From contig JALIRH010000038.1 of NCBI GenBank assembly GCA_023055505.1, positions 4,348,327-4,412,326 on the forward strand: DNA of 64,000 nucleotides. Direction: 5' to 3'. The translations under genes were made by a program, and so were the position numbers. The notes below the pieces were generated by a model that saw nothing but the letters and a program-made list of their open reading frames with translations, ran no database searches and was not told the origin of the DNA. Every line of letters begins with the position of its first letter. The stretch's first letter is position 1. This stretch comes from Callipepla californica brunnescens (taxonomy: Eukaryota; Chordata; Aves; Galliformes; Odontophoridae). This document shows, piece by piece, positions 21,076 through 33,600 of the stretch.

Positions 21076-22860
21076 AGGACAGAAAAAAATTCAGGTGATT
21101 ATAGAAGTGTATGTGCTGGACGAAGATTTTATATTTCATACTATAGCAACGTCTATTTTCTTTCCTATATGGAAGCAAATGGAAAAAAAGTTCCTAGTCT
21201 TGATTTATATGTCTTCAGTCACAACTGAAAAAAGCTAAAATGACATTTTAGGACAAGATCATTTCACCTAAATTAATACACTTAACAGAGAAATCTAAAT
21301 TAAGAAACTATAGTTCCTTAGCTATATGTCTGATTTAGAAATCAACTCCTTTAATAATGTGGAATACCTTTCTCATGCTATTTGTCTAGCCATAAGCATG
21401 TAATTGGAAGATTGTTCGCTGTAATTCTTATTGACCATGAAAACAGACATGTCACAAAATTTATTCCAATGTTCATTTAAATATTATTAATAAAAATAAA
21501 AAATACAACAACAGTAAATAATAAGGAGGTAGTTGTGGTTGCAGTTTCAGTTGTCTAGGAAGCTAACTTGAGACTTCAAGAAGTTGAATATTATACTACT
21601 TCTGTTGTTTTGCCATGATCTATCTGTTTCATACCCCTGTTCAATTCTTACTTCTGCTATGGGTCATTGTTATTCTTGAAAAGTTCTGATAGGGATGTGA
21701 AAACTTAATATGTTCCCACTATTTACTGAGGTTTGCAAATCACAAGGAACATGCGTGTGTTTTATGAACACTCTTGTGGGTTACAATGTACAAAAATGAA
21801 AACAATGCATGTGATATTCATGCAGCAGCCAGCTGTCAGTGAAAGATGGGGAATAAACATTAATAAAACAACTTTTTTTTTTTTAATCCCTTCCCATCCC
21901 TTCCCATCCCTTCCCTTTTTGTTTTGTTTATACTACATATCTGAAAGCTATGGATATATCCAGTTAGTTCTTCTGAGGGAATATTCAGTCACCTCTGAGT
22001 TCTGAAACTTGCTTTTCACTCAAACTAAAATATTAATGGCAATAACGTAGGCCACAACTACTCCATTTTAGATGGTTACTATGGAGGCTCTAGAGATACA
22101 GTAACTCACTGGTGTATAATTAGTTAAGAATTAGTTGACTATACACCACGAGGCACTCGTGAATGCTGACTACTTGAGGCTGCTGTGTGGAAACGTGAGT
22201 GGATTATGGGAAATGATATGTTTATGTCTCCTTCTTGGCTCTTGGGTTCCATAGGTTCCAAGAAAACTGCATATTGGAAAGCTAAGTACCCATAAGTAAA
22301 ACTTACGACCTCCATAAAAATGCTATTTCTGGTAGGGCTAGAAATAAGAACAACTCTGCTCCTGTATTTGTGTTTAAGATGGCAAGATGAAGTTAGTTTC
22401 ACAAGACACCACTGCATCATTAAACAGAACAAGCTCCTTTTCTGGCACCACACAGCTTACTGTCTTAACAGAAATGTGGTGGCTTTGTCCATCCTTCTGA
22501 AGAAAACCACCAATAGCATAAACTAAACATTGCCTGGAAGAATGTTCACAAAAGCCAAGACCTTGCCAGAGGTGAGAGTTACTAAACAATGAAGAAAAAG
22601 ACCACAGTTTAAATCTTTGTTTTAGTTCTATTTATTTTGTTAGGAACACAACCATTAGATTCAAGTGTGAAATGCTTCAGGGTTTTTGTTAATCAGAGTT
22701 TTATGAACACATACTTTTGATTTATTAAAATAATCCATAATATAATATATATATGTATAAACAGATTATAAAAAAAAAATAAGAAAAGAATGGACAAAAG
22801 CATAACTTGTGAATGCCAAGTCAGTGTGTTATTTTTCTCATCTGCTTGATGACAGAATCT
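21076..22860. other. AT-rich intergenic DNA
   Basis: Nothing recognised except a T-run plus three units of (TCCCTTCCCA)n-like repeat at about 21873-21920. Short frames here are not supported as genes. Confidence 0.5.
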
Positions 22861-22861
22861 T

Positions 22862-23072
22862 TTTCCTTTCCTTTCCTTTCCTTTCCTTTCCTTTCCTTTC
22901 CTTTCCTTTCCTTTCCTTTCCTTTCCTTTCCTTTCCTTTCCTTTCCTTTCCTTTCCTTTCCTTTCCTTTCCTTTCCTTTCCTTTCCTTTCCTTTCCTTTC
23001 CTTTCCTTTCCTTTCCTTTCCTTTCCTTTCCTTTCCTTTCCTTTCCTTTCCTTTCCTTTCCTTTCCTTTCCT
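22862..23072. repeat. Perfect (TTTCC)n array, 42 units
   Basis: 211 bp without a single interruption. It is pure pyrimidine on + and pure purine on -. The frames reading phenylalanine/leucine/serine/proline through it are artefacts of the repeat. Confidence 0.98.
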
Positions 23073-23140
23073 ATCGCTTCATCCTTCCTTCCCTTTTTCC
23101 TTCTTTCCTTCCTTTCTTTCTTTCCTTTTTTTTTTTTTTT
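23073..23140. repeat. Degenerate pyrimidine tract next to (TTTCC)n
   Basis: After the break 'tatcgcttcat' the tract continues as TTCC, TTTC and a final poly-T run at about 23127-23140. It is probably an older, decayed edge of the same array. Confidence 0.8.
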
Positions 23141-26100
23141 CCCACAGAGATTAATTCCTAAATCAGGGCTGGCTTTGTTTTTAAATTAAGAATTCTAAAA
23201 GAAAGAGTTATTCTTTGATGGAAATGAATCACATTTTCTCTGCAATATTTGATTAGTGTTAGATAAATTTTCTGAAAAAAATTTCAGTTTAAGAATAACC
23301 GTGAGACACAGATTTACTGGAACATTTATTTCATTTTTTCATTGATTGTACAGAATCTCTGACAGGACTAGACATGTCTGTACATAAGCTTGGCTTCTTC
23401 CTATTACCTGTAGTTGTGCAAAAAGTAAATACTTTTTTTTTTTTTCCTCATCTAGCTCAGTTTTCAATGGAGGAACATTCTGAATTCAGGAAAAAAGAAA
23501 AAAGTGCTCCAACTAAAATTCAAATATGAAAGACGAGAAAAAGAAAATGAATGCCAGAACTGACCACACTCACAGTATTTCAGGTTTTGTACATTTTTAT
23601 ATTTGAGACTTTCTAAAAGATCTTAACACTTGAAACTCCTTTTTTTTTTTTCTATTTTCTTTTTTCCTGATGTCCACATGTCTTAGTCTATTTTCAGTTG
23701 TCTGAATTTGTCATTTTACAGGCAGAAAATGGTAGATTTCAGTATCAATCCAGAGAAATGAAATGATATTTTTTGTTTGTTTATTGTTTTATTAATAATA
23801 CAGTCATTCTGTAGAAAGCTGTATCTTGTTCATGCCTTGGATAAACAATTTTAAATTTTGCATCGTTCTTGCTGTGATATCCATAATGATCCCTTTTGTC
23901 ATCTCTAAGAAAGCTCTGTGGAATTCAACTGAGCTGCAAACTTCTGAAAACTGAAAGCTACACATGTTAAGAGGAGCTCAATCTGTAATACTAAGATAGC
24001 ATCCATTTTACAAGTCCTGCATGAAATTAATATTAGGACTTTTCCAGTAAATGAAAGAAAGTTGCTTAACATGAAAGAGGCTACAGATACAAGGAATAAA
24101 TAGGTAGATAATTATTGTCAATGTTAAGCATTCAGTCTCCGACATTGTTACGTCAGCTGACTTAAGTTAGTGAGCAATTCATTCTTGTACTCTAGGGCTA
24201 TTATCTAGCTGCTTGCATAGTCAGTGAGAGATACCTATAAAATCTGAGTTTACTTTTCATATCTTTGATGTAACACACAGACAATTTCTGTTGCTTTTGT
24301 TTAGGAAGCAAAGATGGAGATGAGTGGTGAACTCTATTTGTTTTAAATCCCACTCTTCTTGCCTTTCAGAATGAAATGTGGGATTTTTGGTTGGTAGGTT
24401 AGTTGGTTGATTTTCTTTTTTTGTTTGTTATACAAATTCCTGAATTCCTGATCACTGAAATGAGAGGAAATTGCATGAAAATGGATTTTCAGAGATTTTC
24501 TACTTTGTCAATAACACATATACAGCAAAGTCCTCAAAGAACAATTTAATCACATTCTCCCTCTTAAAATTCAAGATTCATGAAACTGAAAGAGATGTCA
24601 TACTTATCCAAGGAAATTTTAAACTAAATAGTTAAAGTAGACAAGGTTTAGAGAAGTCTCATTTCTAAATTGTCTGATTATCCCAAACAGACACTTCTGA
24701 GAATTGTATAGTATCATTCAGAAACATTTTGGACTTGTACCAATATTTCACGAAAACCCTGACTTTATTTACCATAATTCTGAAAATATACTCCCTTCAA
24801 CAGTCAGTTAACTATAGTCAAGCTTGTTGACCAATAATGTTCTTATTATAATTAAATGTAACTCATAACCATTTAATTCTTTAAGAAGCATCCCTCAGTC
24901 TGAGTTCTCCTCACCCTTGCATCAAATCTCATATTTAAAAAATTTTTTTTTTTTAGTTTTAACGAAACAAATAGTGATAGTAAATAAGAACGTTTCATTC
25001 TTTTGAATTTATTTTCAAATGAAACAAAACAATTACCTTACTTTTGTTAAATTAATTGAAATATTTTGTTGAAAAGTGAGATGTCAGAGATTTAGATACA
25101 GATCTTTAGGTAAAGAATGGTCAGATTCATTTAAGCATTTGAAGCACAAGTTCTGGCTTCACTTAGCTCATTTCGCTCTTATTACTTCTGGGAATGCCTT
25201 ACTATTGCTAAATTGTACCTGATTGAGAGATGCTAATAAATCACAAGCTATGCAGTTTTGTAACTTATCTCAACAGTGGAGGTGGGTCCAGGATATTTGT
25301 CAATAGTCTTGAACCATTTAAATTGCAGGCAATAACTAATTCAGTTCATTTAGGCAGAAGTAGGCCAGAGAAATAATGACCCATGAATGATTTCAGTAAG
25401 AAGGTGTGAGGTCCCCAGTTCCTGGAGCTATCACTTTTACATTCATTACGAGTTATATTTCTATAATAGCACCATTTGAAAGCAACATTATAATCAAAAT
25501 AGCAATACTGATAATAAAGGTCATGCATTCATCAGATCTTAGTTATACAAAGGCCTAGGTAAGTTGCTCAAGAAGAGGAAGTAGGACTGATGCTGAAAGG
25601 ACAATACTGTTGGCATTCTTTCATGTACAGACAGGTAATAATTAAGAAGATGGTGTTTGAAAATGATGCAGGAATTGGAGGGTGTATAAGTTGCAAGATG
25701 TAAAGCCCAAGTGCATCTTTGTAGTTTGAGTGCTTACTGAATAATAACACAGCTATAAATATTTAGGAATTTCCTCAAAATAGATTTGTAATATTCTATT
25801 CAAAACAAATTTCATGTCACCCTGGTACCTTTTAAAAAAATTTCTCTATAGAGATTTAGTGGCTATTTAAACAAAGATGATAAGTACTCCCAGAGCTGAT
25901 GTGATTATGCTGAATTCTTTTTTTACAGTATTCTATCAACAGTATTCAGGTTGCTAAATCTACTCACTATAGCTGTTCTTAAAGGTTTTGTTTGTTTGTT
26001 TGTTTGTTTCCTGTTGATTTTTATAGTATGCAACTGATACGAATGTCAATTTAAGAAACATGAAATTTGCTAGCTGTGGTACTCTGGAGACCAACAGATT

Positions 26101-27580
26101 TTCAGCATAGGTATGTGGATTATATTGAAGCTAGTTTTACACTGGTCACGGTCTATCAATCTGCTGATGGAAGGCAGCAAAAACTTCTTCATGGCTTCTC
26201 ACAAGTTACAGAGAAGGTTTGATCTCACTACCTTTTCCTTAAACCTCTGTATTTTATTCCTGCCTTCCTCTTTTTCTTCCCAGAAACATGAGTGCTAACA
26301 CTGTAGCAGCTCATGCTAGCACTGCAAAGATTCTGGTGCTTGTGGCTTCTCTCACTGATGAATGAGATATTTGCTTAGAGCAGTGAAATGACATATGCTG
26401 TTTGGAGATTTGCTGAAATCTTGGTCCCACTTCGGCTTCTTCAGGGAAGCAATTTAGTCTGTGTTATCTTTTCAAAACTTGCTGCACCTCTGAAACATAT
26501 CAGCACACATAAAGGCAGTAGGGATAGACTGCCATGAGTTGGGCTCTTTGCAGTTGAGTGCCTTCAAAGCAGCACAAGTGCAGACAAAGTGTTGGATATA
26601 TCTAATGATTACTCTTCTGTGTACCAGTTAGCTTGCTATAAGCTGAGTTTATCTTCAGATTAAGCCACTTTGCAGGCTGGTAAAACTGGCATCAAACTTG
26701 TCTGATAGACACAGCTGCAATTTGCAAGGGAAGATAATGAATTTCTGGTGTGCTGCTCATGGCTGACATGGGTTTGTGGAGAGGTTTTGGGTGCAGCCCA
26801 CAGCCATGCAGGGGTTTTCAGTCTCCCAGGAGTCCCTCAGCACACACAAAAGACGTAGAGCTGATGCCTTAAAGAAAAAGCATCTATCTATCCCTGCCCT
26901 CATGAGGCAATATCAGGACCTAAAGCAGGAAATTCCAGAGCAGCAGAAAATGTCTAAGGCTGTCTCACCCCATTGAAACCATGTCTGTTTTGAAAAGTAT
27001 GCAAACATACACTGTATGGCTGTTCTTTTATGTCTCACCTGCTCAAATACACTATCACCCGATCATCCTTTGATGTGAGTGTGCAACAGAGAGATAATAC
27101 GCTGAGGAGGGGAAAGAGCATAACCTAAAGCTAACTTGGCAGGAGTGGAGACAGATGGTTGATCTGAAAGAATCAGAGGTTTGCTCCCAGAGTACTTCCC
27201 AAAATAGAGCTGGTTGTAAATTAGAATTGCCCTTTATAGAGAAGGTGTATTGTTCTAAAGTCTGTCCATCAGATTATGGGTGCAGATGGTCTGTTACTGT
27301 GAGGATTCAGAGGTGTAAAGGTATACATGACAGCTAAGTGCCCCAGGCTGATATCTCAGTGGCCTAAGGTAACACATACTGGATTCAGGTTGTATTTAAA
27401 AAAAAAACCAAACACAAGTATTCCTTTTGCTAAGACTACTAGCAAAGGTGTCAATAGCATTGGTTAGGATTGTTTAAGTTATACCTACTTCCTTAGTACA
27501 CAGTAGGTTAATACCAACAACAAAGTTTACATGAACCATGGATCAATCTTAAATATTTTGAAATATCATATTCACAAAAG
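23141..27580. other. AT-rich intergenic DNA, nothing recognised
   Basis: About 4.4 kb without a recognisable transposon or gene. T-rich runs are at about 23432-23445, 23640-23651 and 24944-24955; (GTTT)n is at about 25987-26009. The 66-codon frame at 26776-26976 lies in the least AT-rich part but has no features I recognise. Confidence 0.5.
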
Positions 27581-27585
27581 ATCTG
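27581..27585. repeat. Target site duplication ATCTG, left copy
   Basis: ATCTG directly before the LTR at 27586. The identical ATCTG at 28163-28167 directly follows its other end. Confidence 0.9.
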
Positions 27586-28162
27586 TGTGAATGGTTCACC
27601 GGGCTGGATCGGCCCGGTTCCGCGACGACCGGTGCGGGGGACCCACGGACCCACGCCCCAGGAAAGGGGAAAGGAAAAGGGAAAAAGGGAAAAGGGAGAT
27701 GGGCCTAGAAACAAAACAGCGGCAACGATCTGAGGTGGAAAGCTAATTTACTAAATAAGATATCAGAAAGTAAAATAACAGAATATAATACAATGTAATT
27801 GGAATTGAGGCTAATGAATCAAATAAAATGAGCAAGAGAGAGAGTGTCCGATAAACCGAAGGCCTTACGCTAACGCTGAAGGCGATACGGCAGCGAGCAC
27901 CCACTGCTGAGTCGATCCCGAAGGAAAGAGAGTGTCCCGTGACCGCTGAGGGTTTTTATCTGTTCCCTCTGAGCGGAAAACACGAAAAAATACAAAGCAT
28001 CGCAAAGTCCTCTGGGGAATGTAGTGCTTCTTCTCTTCTGAGACAGGTATACCTGGAATTATCAATGATCTATGGAGCTGGAGTATTAGCTCTTTAACTC
28101 TTAATGCAATACAGAATGTTATGATGTGGAATACCAGTACCAAAAATCATAAAACCATGACA
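27586..28162 (-). mobile_element. Solo LTR, younger copy, CpG-rich (ERVL-like)
   Basis: A 577-bp LTR on the minus strand. It starts TGTCATGG (complement of 28155-28162) and ends ...TTCACA (complement of 27586-27591), flanked by a perfect 5-bp duplication. The end part at 27596-27660 is strongly GC- and CpG-rich against its AT-rich surroundings. A 'cagataaaaac' TATA-like stretch lies on the minus strand near 27955-27965. LTRs hold the promoter and polyadenylation signals of a retroelement; here the coding body has been lost, presumably by LTR-LTR recombination. A 5-bp duplication fits class III (ERVL-type) elements. It is the same family as 14765-15289. Confidence 0.9.
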
Positions 28163-28167
28163 ATCTG
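28163..28167. repeat. Target site duplication ATCTG, right copy
   Basis: Exact match to 27581-27585 and directly adjacent to the LTR end. Confidence 0.9.
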
Positions 28168-28901
28168 AAATATTAAAATATTTGCATTGTATTATATATA
28201 TGTATGCACATATCTGTACATGTTGGACCCCCATTTTGGAGAGCTGGCTACTTAAAATACACCTAGTCTTTATTTTAGCACATTAACAGAAACTTTAGAG
28301 CTTTTCCTGAGCTGAGGATGTCTTGGTGCACAGAGACTGGGGCACTTGGCTTACGAGGTGGAAATAAATGAAAAAAACTAAAATATTCAAGATCTCTAAA
28401 ACAGTCTTTAAATAGGTATTCATCCATTTATGAAGAACATCCAAAGAAATACAACATATTTTAAAACATTTCTTTGCTGCGTGTCTAATCCCAAATTCAA
28501 GATGAAAAAGTTTAAATGCAATAACATGTTGTTTGTCCATTTATATGTATTTCTCATATTTGCATCTCTACCTCCATATTATATGCATAACTTACATGGG
28601 AGAGTAAGGTAGGCTAGAAAGAAATACCAATATATTGCAATGCAATGTCTAATACATTATCAGAGCTGTTTTAATGACGTGAACTCAGAAAAGTCACTTC
28701 ATTCCATTACTCCATTTCACTCTAGTCCCATGTGTCTCATGACTATTTAAAATAAAAACATTTAGAGGTCAAAGATCACTTCCTATAAAAGTGTAAAATG
28801 CAAAGTACACTGATTACTTTGAAAACAATGAATACAATGATAAATCAATATGAGTACTATGCATCAAATGCATGCATAGATATATTTCAAATACAGGGCA
28901 G

Positions 28902-28904
<3 letters not shown>

Positions 28905-28943
<39 letters not shown>

Positions 28944-28946
28944 TAT
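28905..28946. repeat. (AT)n then (AC)n microsatellite
   Basis: About 15 uninterrupted AT units pass into a short ACACACACA run. Confidence 0.95.
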
Positions 28947-30584
28947 ACTTTAATCTCTTAAAAAAATACTTCTGCAAAACAGTCCTTCTCGTTCTTCTCC
29001 TGTTTAACCTTCACAATTACACTGTGTTTCTGAGGTTTGGGGAAAAGAGACACTAAAAGACAGATAAATATTATTGTTCAATTTTGCCATTGCAAAAATT
29101 TGCAAATTATTTTCGAAAAGAAAGTTTACAAAAGTTGAACATTATTAATATGTGATATTCCTAAAATGAGCTATAATATTGCTTTCTGTAAACATTCAAA
29201 TGTTCACATTCCTTCTCTTGAGTCCTCCCTCTCTCCATCTGTTCCTCCCCTCCCTTCATCTCTCCACCCCTCTCTTTCTTGAAATGTTATTTAGTTTGAA
29301 GACCTAGGGCTATGCTTTAAAAATAAATGCACTTATTCTGTTTCAAGTATTGAAATCACAAAGATGGCACAACTGCTTATAAGCAGTTAAACACGATTTT
29401 ATATGTTTCTAGACTGAGAATCACACATTATCACTGTGAGTAGATCATCTTCCTCATTCTCATGAAGTCAGTTTAATTTACATCACATTTTCCTAAAAAA
29501 CTGAAAATTAGATTTAAAAATTATTCATTAATCATTCATTGGTGTGGAACACCTTTCTCAAGGGAATTTATCCACTCTTCTTCCACCTTTTTCCTTCTAT
29601 AGAATACCTACCAATTAAATTTGTTTCTTTGCATCTGGTTACCTTTGTACTGATCCAAATATAAGAATTATGAAGAAAACTAGTCTCAGGTACTGATGCT
29701 TCCAAAGACAACAAAATTATCAGAACAGGAGTTAGTTATTTGAGAATGAATTAATAAATTCCCTATTATTTAGCTCAAGTTACTGCAAACAAGGAACAAT
29801 AAGTACTATGAAACGAGGTACATGAAAATTATATACTGCAGCATTTGAAATGGGATATGTAACATGGGAAAACAAACAAGAAATCAAGGAAACTGGAGTT
29901 TTTGAAGGATAAAAATACCCTTCAGTAATTTCTTATCCACTAAAATAATGTGTTCACCTCTTTGTAGCATTTTTTGGAGTCCAGAATGCTTTATTCTTTG
30001 TAACAAGGACAGGTCAAGGTTTGTAAATACAGTTACACGCCCCCGAAAATTAATTTTTCTGGCAACTCTAGGTGACTATCGAAAGATGGTAAAGCTACTG
30101 ATAAACTGTGTCCTGCCTGTGTTCATAGTTCATTACAGTTAAAAGAGAACACCACTGTACAACAGGATACTATTATTTTAGCACAGTTTTGAAATATAGA
30201 CTTCAGGGTTTTCAGTAAGTTTCAATTTTCCCATGAACACCAAAAGCAACCTCACACAACTTCAGAGGGCAAAAGGGTAATTTTGATGGCATAAAGAAGC
30301 AAAAACTATTTTCTTTTAACTGAAAATACCAGAAATAACGATAGTTTTATACCATCAGTATGTTTTGTTTGTTTTTTAATTTAATAGATATCCATTTCTG
30401 CCCTTGGTGTTCTACATCAAGAAGATAGATGTACATTTTAATTGAAGTCATGTAATGGAACTTAAAGGATGCAGTGAACCAGCACAATGCCTTTCAGATC
30501 TGGTGCCTATATTGCAACACTACGGACTGTACTTTAATTCCTATTGCACACTAAATACAATATCCTGCACTACTGTAGATGTCT

Positions 30585-30680
30585 AAAAATAAAATAAAAT
30601 AAAATAAAATAAAATAAAATAAAATAAAATAAAATAAAATAAAATATAATAAAATAAAATATAATATAAAATAAAATAAA
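30585..30680. repeat. (TAAAA)n microsatellite, about 96 bp
   Basis: AAAAT units are perfect to about 30645. After that, interruptions of the form 'atataat' appear near 30645-30668. Confidence 0.95.
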
Positions 30681-33600
30681 GCCAGACCTGAACTGTTTCA
30701 GAATTCTCAGCCCTAATGGAAAATAGTTAGAACTGTTTAAGCCTCCTCGAATCTGAGGGGATTAACTTCCAAAGTTACTTACAATTCTGAGAGTAAGTGA
30801 CTCAAGTTTCCACAGAAATGCAGTTTAGTACTTTCTCCTTTGAAATTTAACCTTGTGATTTTTTGAAAGATACTAAACTGCTTTTCTAGTGTATAAGAAG
30901 TTCATACTAGGAGCAATATCTTTATCTGTGTTTAGTGCTCAAATGGGTAGAAGTAAGTAATACAATTTAAAATTTATTTAAACCAGAGCATGTTGAAGTG
31001 TTTGCAGAGACACAGTGTATTAAGCAACCACAATTTGTTATAGATTTGACAGTGAAGAAATGGTATTCTATCTCTTTAAATGCAGATATTTAGCCCTAAT
31101 CCTCCAATATAATGAGAAAATATTCTGCTCTTGAAGAGACAGATGATACTTAATGTCATCTGATATGCTGTTAATAATGATATTTAGTTTTTTTAATTTT
31201 ATTCATTTTATTAATTATACATACGTTTGAATTATCAATACATGAGAAAATCTGTTGATAACAAATGTTTAGAAGGCAGATACATTATCTGTACTGGCTT
31301 GCTTACCATTTTTTAGACTTATTAGGCCTAAATTTCCCACAGGCTACAGGTGCATGCTGAATCCCATGCTACCCTTTCCACACACAATTTTAAAACATTG
31401 CTTTAAAAGCCCTGGGAGGCTCCAGAGCCATTCTAGCTTGGTTTAATTCTTTTCCTGTATAATATGTCTTATAAGAATGTGCCCCTCAGCAGTAAACAAA
31501 AACTAATCAATAAAATCCACAGAAATATGACCTTCTGTTCACCCTTAGACTTCATTGGACTTTTTATTTTTATATTATTTTTTAAATTACTAAACAAATG
31601 GTGAATACAGTTTTCTATGTTCCCTTACGGTTGGCTGCAGTCGTTTTGGGTAATCACTTACTAGTGTAATAGCTATTTAATTGCACAGCATATATAGAAC
31701 TGGAACACTGTATTCATAAATGGGCCCTGGTTTTCATTTAATACTCGAATGCTTCTGAAAGGAGGAGGCTGATAATACTCGATAGAATCAAGTAAAATGC
31801 AAGATTCTTCATTGCTGTTTTAGTACTGTGCTACAATCTGGCCAAACAGAGATCCTGCTGCTCTTGTCCTAAATACAATCAGCCTGTACCAGATGTCCAA
31901 AAAGCCACAAGGTGCCTTTTTGATGCAGACAAACTTTCATGAAAGAGGAGAGACCACAACTGGATCATCAGTCATCCATCTAAATTAAATAAGTATTCTG
32001 CTCATGGCTTTATGTTACAGTTATAACCACACCACCAAAAACTTTTCTTTGTTAAAGAAAGATTAAACACTGAAAGCTTGTTGTATTGTCAGTGCAGCGT
32101 GAGATTAAAGCTTGATTACTTTCTATAATATTTATCTGTACGCCAGTGCTCCATTCAGGGCATAGGTTTGAGCTCTGATCCCTTTTAGAGGTGAATTCCC
32201 AGCTTCCTCACTGTCTTCATGTGTACTAAGGTGCTCTGCCTTGCAGTCTGCTAAATCAGTAAAAATTGACTGTCACATGTAGCAGTACATCAGCTTGCTT
32301 TTTTTCGAAGCATAATATGAATCCTTAAAGTCAATCTATGAACAACTGAACAGAAAACAGTGCAGGCAAAAAGTGCTTAAATCTGAGAGCATAGGTATCT
32401 ATGTTACTAAGTAGAAAAGTGGAATGGAAAAGCCTCACGCACTGCATCTGCCAGGATATACCTCCTCCAGGAAACGAAGAAGGGCCATTACAGTGGTACA
32501 GGATCAGAATCTTTAAACCCATGGGGTTATAGAATTATGAAGTATGTTCCCTGATTTAACATATGCTGACTTCTGCTCTACAACATGATCACTCTTTGGT
32601 CATTCACGTGGATTAATGACGATTCTCACTAAGCCGTTTGTTGCAGCTAGCCTGATCTGGAGAGTTGACTATGAGCCATGCTGTGTGGCTTAAAGTTAGG
32701 ACAAAAAACAGTCCTCGCACACAATAGTCCATGCAATACTATTTATTATTCGCACTGATTAAGTATTGGCCCATAAGAGTTTTGGCTTATACCAACTAGG
32801 TCTATCCAAAACAAATCTCAATTAGACAGTGTGAATCTAAAACAAATCCTTCTAGATAATTTCAGGGAGAGAGATCAATCCATTGACTGTGTTCATTTAT
32901 CACAAGCTAAAATGTATCTGTTATAAGCCTATTCTGAAGTCTGTTTCATGGTTTCCTTTGTAGGTTCCGCTCAGGAAGCTTAGAGCTACAGTGTCCTCTG
33001 TCTTTTGACGTGTTCTTACAAGGTTTTGTCAGAATTTCTTTCCTTAGTGGAATGCTCAAAAGACACTTATTTCATTACTTTTGACAAGAGAATTGAAAAG
33101 GTAGACAAGAGTAACAAAGTCATGCCTGCTGTACTTTCATAGCAGTGACTCTTGATACTTATATTCCGCATTTACTGAGCCATTTTCCCCAAGAACGTTT
33201 AGGAAAGATTCAATAAAGAAATTGTTCTTGAGAGGTACATTGCCCTGCATTACAAATTCCTTAACACTGTTTTCTGTTTGTTGCATAACTTCTCAAAAAC
33301 ACAATGGCAAAACAGTACAAGATTTACTGAAAAATGCATGTATATATATATACTTGTATACATGAAAGCTGTTTTTATACCTTACAAATAAGCAAGCAAT
33401 TAAGACATATTCTGACTTTCATAAGCGTTTTTTCTTTCATAAACTTTTCAAAAATTATGATGCTTAGATTCAAATAAGCTATATGAACTGTTTTCAAAAC
33501 CTGCTGAATACTAGATCCCTATATACAGTTGAAGAAAGAAAACAAAACAAAAATTAACAAAACCACACAAAACCCAAACAGAAAGCACACAAAACAAACA

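Noticed and set aside
22809..23189. Phe/Leu/Ser/Pro repeat frames of 113-126 codons
   Set aside because: Read-through of the perfect (TTTCC)n array only.
27586..27720. CpG-rich patch as a possible host CpG-island promoter
   Set aside because: It is the terminal part of a solo LTR with a target duplication, and no gene follows on either strand.
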